A stretch of 5,643 bases of DNA, taken from Micavibrio_A sp964423095 (lineage in GTDB: Bacteria; Pseudomonadota; Alphaproteobacteria; Micavibrionales; Micavibrionaceae). Each line of letters starts with the position of its first letter. Position 1 is the first letter of the stretch. This document shows, one piece after another, positions 1 through 4,379 of this stretch. A program made the position numbers and the translations under genes. The notes below the pieces were generated by a model. That model was not told the DNA's origin and ran no database searches. It saw only the letters and a program-made list of their open reading frames with translations. The stretch is from the NCBI GenBank assembly GCA_964423095.1, contig CAYRDI010000068.1, positions 1 to 5,643 of the forward strand. Reading direction: 5' to 3'.

Positions 1-815
1 GCTTCGTCATAGATGATGGACGCGGGGGAGCGTAAAACCTCTTCCGTCACTTCTTCACCTTGGTGTATCGGCATGCAATGCATAAACACGGCATGCGGTT
101 TGGCGAGGCCCATCAGATCGGCATTCACCTGATACGGCCAGAAGATTTCGATGTTCTTTCCTTCCTGTCCCATGGAAACCCATGTGTCCGTCACCAGAAC
201 ATCGGCGTTTTTCGCGGCTTCTTTTGCATTATCCGTGATGTGTGCATCGTTATCGGCTTTCCCGTGCAATGCCGGGGGAATGGCGGCGATAAAATCAAAG
301 CCGAATTTTTTGGATGCCTGAACAAAGCTGCGGGTCACGTTGTTGTAATCACCGAACCAAGCGATTTTCTTTCCTTTTAAATCACCCATTTTTTCTTCGA
401 TAGTCATCAGGTCGGCCATGATCTGGCACGGATGAGAATAATCGGTCAGGCCGTTGATAACGGGGATGGAGGAATATTTGGCGAGCTCAACGAGCGTATC
501 ATGATCGCTCATCCTGATCATGATGGCATCGACAAAACGGGAAAGGACGTTGGCGGTATCTTCCACGCTTTCCGCGCCGGAAATCTGCATATTCACCATG
601 TCCATGACAATGGTATGACCGCCGAGCTGTTTCATTGCGACTTCGAACGAAATGCGTGTGCGGGTGGATTTTTTATCGAACATCATCGCAAGCGATAATC
701 CATCAAGGATTTGCGGCGGTGAAAATTTTTCTTTTTTCAGCGCATGCGCATGATCGAGGATTTCCCGCAATGTGGCCGCGGGGATGTCGGCAAGGTCCAA
801 AAAATGGTTGGTCAT
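1..815 (-). CDS. argF: Ornithine carbamoyltransferase, 3' end cut by window edge
   Basis: Catalyses carbamoyl phosphate + L-ornithine to L-citrulline + phosphate in the cytoplasm, in arginine biosynthesis. I translated 271 codons; the family is about 305-310 residues, so roughly 35-40 C-terminal residues lie outside the window. Visible motifs are the carbamoyl-phosphate loop STRTR at residues 50-54 (followed by ISFE), HPCQ at 128-131, GDYNN at 155-159, the ornithine-binding D210 with SMGQ at 214-217, and the catalytic-cysteine motif HCMP at 246-249, followed by a GEEVTEEV stretch. The usual HCLPAHRG appears here as HCMPIHQG, a mild departure. The ATG overlaps the argD stop as ATGA (812-815) and has only a weak Shine-Dalgarno match, so translation is probably coupled to argD. 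It is the last visible gene of the GNAT-argD-argF run. The argD-argF order is common in alphaproteobacteria. Identification is secure. Confidence 0.97.
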   Translation of the reverse strand, partial: MTNHFLDLADIPAATLREILDHAHALKKEKFSPPQILDGLSLAMMFDKKSTRTRISFEVAMKQLGGHTIVMDMVNMQISGAESVEDTANVLSRFVDAIMIRMSDHDTLVELAKYSSIPVINGLTDYSHPCQIMADLMTIEEKMGDLKGKKIAWFGDYNNVTRSFVQASKKFGFDFIAAIPPALHGKADNDAHITDNAKEAAKNADVLVTDTWVSMGQEGKNIEIFWPYQVNADLMGLAKPHAVFMHCMPIHQGEEVTEEVLRSPASIIYDE

Positions 816-2008
816 TTTATATCGTCCAGTGTTTGTTTGAGGATCGACAGGCCTTCTTTTGCCTGTTTTTCCGTTAAAATCAACGGGGGTACGAACCGTA
901 AGGCGTTTTCACCGCAGGATAGGGCGATCAGCCCGTTTTTAAGCAGTTTTTTCACCAAATCCTTCACGGGTCCCCCGTTATAATCCGCCGCGAGCATGAG
1001 GCCGAGGCCTCGGACATTGGAGATCAGATTGGTTTCGCGGGCGATTTTTTCGAGGCCCTCTTTCAAAACCGCGCCGGTTTTATCGACATTCTCCAAAAAT
1101 CCCGGCTTGATCATTTCCTTGATCACCGTGGTGACAGCGGTTGTCGCAAGCGGATTGCCGCCATAGGTGGATCCGTGGGAGCCGTTCGTGATATGCTGTG
1201 TGAATTTCTTTTTGCCCATATAGGCCCCGACAGGAAAACCAGCACCCAGACCTTTGGCAAGACAGATCATATCCGGCACCACATCGTAATGTTCATAGGC
1301 GAAGAGGGTGCCGATCCGGCCCATACCGCATTGCACTTCATCAAAGATCAACGCGATGTTGTGTTGGTCGCACAGCGCGCGCAGCCCTTCGAGGAAGTCT
1401 TTGGTGGCGGGAATGATGCCGCCTTCACCCATGATGGGTTCCACGATGATGGCGGCGGTGTTGGCGCTTATGTGTTTCTTGACGCTTTCGAGGTCATTGA
1501 ACTTGGCCTCGTGCGTGCCACTCAGAAGCGGTTCGTATCCATCGCGGTATTGCGATTGCCCGTTGACGGACAGCGCACCCATGGTGCGGCCATGAAAAGA
1601 GTTTTTGACGTAGATAAACTCATAACAATCCGGCCCCTTGGTTTCCTTGGCCCATTTGCGCGCGGTTTTCAGCGCGCCTTCCACCGCTTCGGTGCCGGTG
1701 GAACAAAAGAACACCTGATCGAATTCACTCACCGCCAGAATGGTTTCGGCGGCCTCCACACGTTTTTCATCCGCCACATAACAAAGACCCATGTGGAGTT
1801 TGTCGATCTGTTTTTTCAGTGCCTTGGTATAGACGGGGTGGGCGTAGCCGAGCCCGTTCACGGCGATTCCGGCCCCGAAATCCAGATATTTTTTTCCCGC
1901 CGTGTCGTAAAGATACACACCTTTGCCCTTGGCGAACTGGACAGGCCAGAAGCCATAGACGTTGATGAGAATTTCATTGGCGCGATCCAGAAAGGATGTA
2001 TCGGACAT
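812..2008 (-). CDS. argD: Acetylornithine aminotransferase (class III PLP aminotransferase)
   Basis: Converts N-acetylglutamate 5-semialdehyde and glutamate to N-acetylornithine and 2-oxoglutarate, the fourth step of arginine synthesis; ArgD enzymes often also serve in lysine synthesis. The protein has 398 residues, the normal family length. PLP-site landmarks are the phosphate-binding loop STGTEA at 103-108, FHGRT at 138-142, E189-P in the conserved EPIMGEGG stretch, FDEVQCGMGR at 222-230 (D223 to the pyridine nitrogen), AKGLGAGFP at 251-259 with K252 as the Schiff-base lysine, STYGGNP at 280-286, and RFVPPL at 371-376. The phosphate loop reads ST-G-T where most ArgD have NS-G-A/T. The start is well supported: GAGGAG (2015-2020) sits 6 bases ahead of the ATG. 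Its stop overlaps the argF start. A 119-base gap holding a palindromic repeat separates it from the GNAT gene upstream. Other class III aminotransferases share the fold, but the linkage to argF settles the name. Confidence 0.96.
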   Translation of the reverse strand: MSDTSFLDRANEILINVYGFWPVQFAKGKGVYLYDTAGKKYLDFGAGIAVNGLGYAHPVYTKALKKQIDKLHMGLCYVADEKRVEAAETILAVSEFDQVFFCSTGTEAVEGALKTARKWAKETKGPDCYEFIYVKNSFHGRTMGALSVNGQSQYRDGYEPLLSGTHEAKFNDLESVKKHISANTAAIIVEPIMGEGGIIPATKDFLEGLRALCDQHNIALIFDEVQCGMGRIGTLFAYEHYDVVPDMICLAKGLGAGFPVGAYMGKKKFTQHITNGSHGSTYGGNPLATTAVTTVIKEMIKPGFLENVDKTGAVLKEGLEKIARETNLISNVRGLGLMLAADYNGGPVKDLVKKLLKNGLIALSCGENALRFVPPLILTEKQAKEGLSILKQTLDDIK

Positions 2009-2029
2009 GTTGGGCTCCTCTTTTTCTTT

Positions 2030-2106
2030 GTCATCCCGAACGAATGTGAGGGATCTTTTTCTTATAATTCAGAGCAAAGATTCCTCGGCTTCGCCTTCGG
2101 AATGAC
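2030..2106. repeat. Palindromic dispersed intergenic repeat (double-hairpin, REP/MITE-like)
   Basis: The arms at 2030-2058 and 2076-2106 are imperfect reverse complements: both begin GTCAT-C/T-CCGAA when read outward-in and end GGGATCTTT or GGAATCTTT, around a 17-base centre. Each arm is also partly self-complementary (ATCCC with GGGAT in one; TTCC..GGC..GCC..GGAA in the other), so two small hairpins or one long one could form. Read on the plus strand the left arm encodes VIPNECEGS, a phrase I recognise from spurious peptides translated from a widespread family of palindromic bacterial repeats. It lies between the GNAT stop and the argD ribosome-binding site. No T-run follows on the minus strand, so it is unlikely to be a strong terminator; it could affect mRNA processing or stability. 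Confidence 0.8.
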
Positions 2107-2127
2107 GAAAAGTTAATTCCTTCTATT

Positions 2128-2817
2128 CTATGCGATTTTTGCCTTTAAAGCCACCCCGGTAGCCGCTGCAGCGCACCCAATGCGCAAGCGGTAAAAGGTT
2201 TTTGCATAGCCTTTAATGGAATCATAACCATGTGCAATGGGCGTATATCCGGCTTCCGTAAAGGTTTTGATGCTTGCGGCATTATCATCGGCTATGGCGG
2301 ATAGAATTTGTGTCATCCCTTTTTCCGCTGCTGTTGCAAACGCGGCATCAAGAATGGTTTGCGCTATTTTCCGTCCGCGATGGGTGGGATCGATACACAA
2401 AGATTGAACAACGGCCGTCGTCGGTTTTTGAAAATGATCGACCGGATACCCGGTAATATGTTTCAGGCCTTCTTCATTTTTCAACAAGGACAGAAGACAG
2501 CCGCCAACAACGTCGCCGCCATAATCGCTTCCATCGTCGATCTTTGCTCCGATGAGGGGCATACGTTCGGACAAATGGGTGAGGAGATCTTTTTCATCGC
2601 GCTCTTTTAGGTGATAGGGGCTTGTCAGATGTGGGCGCAGCCGCGCCTGAACATCCAGAAAAGTGGGAATGTCTGTCGCCTGAAGGAATACCGGCGAAAT
2701 ACGCAGCAATGAAGTTTGGGCAGTAAACGACAGCGGGGCAAAAGTGCCCTGCGGAGGTTCTTCGGGTTGTTGAAATTGTTCTTGTTGTAGTGACATGGCA
2801 CACACCATCTTTCGCAT
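2128..2817 (-). CDS. GNAT-family N-acetyltransferase, first gene of the arg transcript
   Basis: Predicted acetyl-CoA-dependent N-acetyltransferase; substrate unknown. Up to 229 residues. The first ~30 residues are Q/P/E-rich and probably disordered. The GNAT core follows from about residue 38: a beta strand and helix around LLRISPVFLQATDIPTFL, a variable middle, motif A at 137-156 (VQSLCIDPTHRGRKIAQTIL, with the acetyl-CoA pyrophosphate loop HRGRKIA), and motif B at 175-191 (IADDNAASIKTFTEAGY). The loop has K where the R-x-x-G-x-G/A consensus has its first G. The start is uncertain: ATGs at 2817, 2808 and 2796 are in frame and none has a clear Shine-Dalgarno; the one at 2796 gives MSLQQEQ. 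It lies directly behind a putative arginine attenuator and ahead of argD, so a role in arginine metabolism is an attractive inference. I cannot assign N-acetylglutamate synthase activity from motifs alone. Confidence 0.88.
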   Translation of the reverse strand: MRKMVCAMSLQQEQFQQPEEPPQGTFAPLSFTAQTSLLRISPVFLQATDIPTFLDVQARLRPHLTSPYHLKERDEKDLLTHLSERMPLIGAKIDDGSDYGGDVVGGCLLSLLKNEEGLKHITGYPVDHFQKPTTAVVQSLCIDPTHRGRKIAQTILDAAFATAAEKGMTQILSAIADDNAASIKTFTEAGYTPIAHGYDSIKGYAKTFYRLRIGCAAAATGVALKAKIA

Positions 2818-2820
2818 CGT

Positions 2821-2849
2821 CTTTTGTTGTCGGCTTTGGATAACAAAAG
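2821..2849. repeat. Perfect 8-base inverted repeat around the terminator T-run
   Basis: CTTTTGTT (2821-2828) and AACAAAAG (2842-2849) are perfect reverse complements separated by 13 bases. On the minus-strand RNA the first arm is the T-run of the 2843-2879 terminator, and the second ends just before the GNAT start at 2817. It could be an RNA hairpin at the end of the leader, a protein operator, or coincidence in AT-rich sequence. Confidence 0.5.
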
Positions 2850-2879
2850 AGCCCGGTTCCGTTTTCGGAAGGGGGTCTC
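2842..2879 (-). terminator. Intrinsic terminator in the leader of GNAT-argD-argF (attenuator candidate)
   Basis: On the minus strand the stem is GAG (2879-2877), a bulged A, CCC, a CC/CC internal mismatch, then TTCCG (2870-2866), loop AAAA, CGGAA (2861-2857), GGG (2854-2852), CTC (2851-2849), followed by TTTTGTT (2848-2842). That is 11 base pairs with a stable tetraloop hairpin and a U-rich tail. It ends 24-45 bases before the possible GNAT starts and about 145 bases after the inferred transcription start. A second terminator already follows the amidohydrolase, so this one more likely acts within the arg leader than at the end of the upstream gene. Confidence 0.65.
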
Positions 2880-2984
2880 GGTGACCGCTAGCGATGGGAG
2901 GCTTATCGTTTTTATTGTGTGATGATTTTAAAGAGAGGGGGCATCACGTCCGGACCTGAACCATCGGGCGGTCAGGTGGTACGT
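2874..2984 (-). promoter_or_regulatory. Alternative RNA pairings of a putative arginine attenuator
   Basis: Three pairings compete in the minus-strand RNA. Region 1 (2984-2972, covering the last Arg codon through the leader stop) pairs with region 2 (2959-2946): ACGU/ACGU and ACCUGA/UCAGGU around an internal loop, closed by CC/GG. If a ribosome masks region 1, region 2 can instead pair with region 3: GGUCCGG (2956-2950) with CCGAGACC (2881-2874, one bulged A), extendable by GUGAU (2947-2943) with GUCAC. Region 3 overlaps the left arm of the 2842-2879 terminator, so this is a candidate antiterminator. A further long-range pairing joins 2974-2961 to 2897-2882. No folding energies were computed, and the balance between folds is unknown. 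Confidence 0.5.
2882..2974. repeat. Long-range 13-bp interrupted inverted repeat in the leader
   Basis: On the plus strand TGACCGC-tag-CGATGG (2882-2897) is the reverse complement of CCATCG-g-GCGGTCA (2961-2974), giving 7 + 6 pairs with a 3-to-1 internal loop. The spacer is 63 bases and contains another 6-base inverted repeat, GTGATG (2919-2924) with CATCAC (2942-2947). Such a GC-rich match is unlikely by chance in so short a gap. In the minus-strand RNA it includes the leader-peptide stop codon and abuts the terminator base. Confidence 0.6.
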
Positions 2985-3025
2985 CGTCGTTGGGCGTTCA
3001 CAATGTGATGCGACATATTGCTCAT
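2972..3025 (-). CDS. Putative arginine-sensing leader peptide, 17 codons
   Basis: Translates as MSNMSHHIVNAQRRRTT and then TGA. Residues 13-15 are three consecutive arginine codons, CGA CGA CGT (2989-2981), close to the stop, as in leader peptides of amino-acid biosynthetic attenuators. The ATG at 3025 lies 7 bases after a good -10 box, so the mRNA would be leaderless or nearly so; this explains the absence of a Shine-Dalgarno. Leaderless leader peptides are known, for example trpL of Sinorhizobium meliloti. A second in-frame ATG at 3016 is possible. The last Arg codon and the stop lie inside a stem that can refold, and a terminator follows about 95 bases later, before GNAT-argD-argF. The main doubt is that a short ORF with a CGN run can arise by chance; conservation of the Arg codons in relatives would decide. 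Confidence 0.6.
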   Translation of the reverse strand: MSNMSHHIVNAQRRRTT

Positions 3026-3032
3026 GAGGTTG

Positions 3033-3061
3033 TTTATATGGGAAAACCTGCCGGAGGACAA
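3033..3061 (-). promoter_or_regulatory. Sigma-70-type promoter for the leader and GNAT-argD-argF
   Basis: On the minus strand TTGTCC (3061-3056, 4 of 6 to TTGACA) and TATAAA (3038-3033, 5 of 6 to TATAAT) are separated by exactly 17 bases. Transcription would be expected to start about 7 bases beyond the -10, at the A of the leader ATG at 3025. The -35 box begins directly after the T-run of the amidohydrolase terminator, marking a clean boundary between two transcripts. Confidence 0.6.
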
Positions 3062-3115
3062 GAAAAAATATCCACCGCCTTTATTTTTTGCCTGGATCCC
3101 AGCCTGCGCGTGGAT
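3062..3115 (-). terminator. Intrinsic terminator of the amidohydrolase gene
   Basis: On the minus strand ATCCAC-g-CGC (3115-3106) pairs with GCG-GTGGAT (3078-3070) as 9 bp with one bulged G, followed by A and a run of six Ts (3068-3063). The 27-base loop holds a smaller CTGG-GAT-CCAG hairpin. It begins 10 bases after the amidohydrolase stop. Confidence 0.6.
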
Positions 3116-3130
3116 GATGCTAGCGTCATC
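3090..3130. repeat. Degenerate copy of a dispersed palindromic repeat, with an 18-base near-palindrome
   Basis: The plus strand at 3090-3118 encodes CLDPSLRVDD in one frame, close to the CLDPSLRWDD that I recognise from a widespread bacterial palindromic repeat (TGGATCCCAGC...GCTGGGATGAC). The right arm here reads GCGTGGAT in place of GCTGGGAT, so the short hairpin is decayed. It is followed by GATGATGC-TAGCGTCATC (3113-3130), an 18-base palindrome with one mismatched pair, overlapping the amidohydrolase stop codon. Confidence 0.55.
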
Positions 3131-4319
3131 TGGTTAACGGCAGGGCGGCTTCGGTCAGTCGGGCCCAGTATTCGATGCCGAGCGGGATGATGCTATCGTT
3201 AAAATCATACCCGGCATTATGAAGGCCCTTGTTATGGGGGCTTGTTGCATCGAGTTCGGCCTGTCCCATCCAGATATAGCAACCGGGCGTTTCCTGGAGC
3301 ATCGCGCCGAAATCTTCGGCCCCCATGCACGGGTCGACATTGGCATTCACGTTGGCATCACCCACCAGCGCGCGGGCGATCCCGGCGCAGAATTCGCTTT
3401 CGGCGGGGGAGTTCAATGTGGGGTCATACCCGCCCCAGAATTCGGTTGTGACAGTCACATTCATGGACGCGCCGATCCCCTTGGCGATGTCGTCGATCCG
3501 TTTTCCCACGAATTTGCGGGTTTCGGGGCGGAAGGTGCGGTAAGTACCAAGCAATGTGGCCGTATCGGGGATCACGTTGTCCGCACCGGTGCCGGCGTTG
3601 ATGTTTGTGACCGAGACGACGGCCTGATCCACAGGGTCGATTTCCCGCGATACGATGGTTTGCAGGGCGGTGACAATCTGCGCCGCCGCTGTGACGGGGT
3701 CGATGGACCGGTTGGGCATGGCGGCATGGCCGCCGCGCCCCGTGACAATAATTTCGAACGTATCGGTGGAGGCCATGATGGGGCCGGACCGAAGGCCGAT
3801 TTCACCCTTTTTCATCCCCGGCCAGTTGTGCATGCCAAAGACGGATTGCATCGGGTATTTTTTGAACAGACCTTCTTCGATCATCTTGATGGCACCGCCG
3901 CCGCCTTCTTCGGCGGGTTGGAAGATCAGATAGACGGTTCCATCGAAATTACGGGTTTCGGACAAATATTTGGCAGCGCCCAACATCATGGCCGTATGGC
4001 CGTCATGACCGCAGCCATGCATTTTTCCCGGGATTTTTGAGGCCCATGGCTGGCCCGATTTTTCGATGATGTCGAGCGCATCCATATCGCAGCGCAGGCC
4101 AATGGCTTTGCCGGCCGTATCCTTTTGCCCCTTGATGGTGGCGACGATTCCCGTTTTGGCCATACCCTGTTCAAAGGGGATGCCCCATTCGGTAAGTTTT
4201 TGTGCAACCAGACCCGAAGCGAAGGTTTCTTCGTAACAGGTTTGCGGGTTCTGGTGCAGTTCGCGGCGGTAACCGGCGATTTCGTCTTTCAGGGCGGCGA
4301 TGGAATTGATGGTGGTCAT
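3126..4319 (-). CDS. M20D-family metallo-amidohydrolase (hippurate / N-acyl-amino-acid hydrolase type)
   Basis: Predicted cytoplasmic two-metal hydrolase that cleaves N-acylated amino acids or related amides. At 397 residues it is full length, with no signal peptide. Metal-site landmarks in order are LRCDMDAL at 75-82, MHGCGHDGH at 100-108 (C103 and H105 as ligands), QPAEEGGGG at 134-142 (E137 as general base and E138 as ligand by family precedent), GMHNWP at 162-167 (H164), the dimerisation-domain motif GRGGHAAMP at 194-202 (H198), GAEDFG at 333-338, and H367 in GLHNAG. The start is supported by GGAAG about 6 bases upstream of the ATG. It is divergent from the SulP gene across 60 bases and ends at its own terminator. 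Substrate cannot be told: the family includes hippurate hydrolase, auxin-conjugate hydrolases and N-acetyl-diaminopimelate deacetylase. ArgE belongs to a different M20 branch, so I do not call it argE. Confidence 0.93.
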   Translation of the reverse strand: MTTINSIAALKDEIAGYRRELHQNPQTCYEETFASGLVAQKLTEWGIPFEQGMAKTGIVATIKGQKDTAGKAIGLRCDMDALDIIEKSGQPWASKIPGKMHGCGHDGHTAMMLGAAKYLSETRNFDGTVYLIFQPAEEGGGGAIKMIEEGLFKKYPMQSVFGMHNWPGMKKGEIGLRSGPIMASTDTFEIIVTGRGGHAAMPNRSIDPVTAAAQIVTALQTIVSREIDPVDQAVVSVTNINAGTGADNVIPDTATLLGTYRTFRPETRKFVGKRIDDIAKGIGASMNVTVTTEFWGGYDPTLNSPAESEFCAGIARALVGDANVNANVDPCMGAEDFGAMLQETPGCYIWMGQAELDATSPHNKGLHNAGYDFNDSIIPLGIEYWARLTEAALPLTR

Positions 4320-4379
4320 TTTGTCTTCCGTTTAAAATCTTACTCAGAGACTAGCCGCTTTTCTGCTAGATTGAAAGTC
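4320..4379. promoter_or_regulatory. Divergent intergenic region with a small inverted repeat
   Basis: These 60 bases must hold the start signals of both the amidohydrolase and the SulP gene. CTAGC (4351-4355) and GCTAG (4365-4369) form a perfect 5-base inverted repeat with a 9-base spacer, a possible operator for a dimeric regulator. I found no convincing -35/-10 pair in either direction; the SulP start has only a weak A/G-rich stretch (GAAAG) ahead of it. Confidence 0.3.

Noticed and set aside
71..98. Repeated GCATGC palindromes within argF
   Set aside because: They fall in the conserved coding motif around the catalytic HCMP and are explained by codon choice.
1175..2116. A 313-codon open frame on the plus strand across most of argD
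   Set aside because: It lies wholly opposite argD, whose protein is unmistakable, and its end reads through the palindromic repeat (VIPNECEGS). No family resemblance; antisense shadow.
2125..2130. TAGAAT on the minus strand as a -10 box for a separate argD promoter
   Set aside because: Good -10 match, but no acceptable -35 at 16-18 bases; it overlaps the GNAT stop. Possible but not supported.
2894..2911. CGAT...ATCG hairpin followed by TTTTT on the plus strand as a terminator
   Set aside because: Only about 4-5 pairs with a long loop, and no plus-strand gene upstream that it could end.
2990..3190. A 66-codon plus-strand open frame in the gap
   Set aside because: It crosses the terminator and the palindromic repeat and runs into the antisense of the amidohydrolase end; no recognisable product or ribosome-binding site.
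3219..4040. A 273-codon plus-strand open frame opposite the amidohydrolase
   Set aside because: Antisense to a clearly conserved M20D gene, and its composition (H/G/D-rich) is what complementing that gene yields.
3126..4319. Calling the amidohydrolase argE because it is near argDF
   Set aside because: Its motifs are M20D type, while ArgE/DapE belong to another M20 branch; it has its own terminator before the arg promoter.
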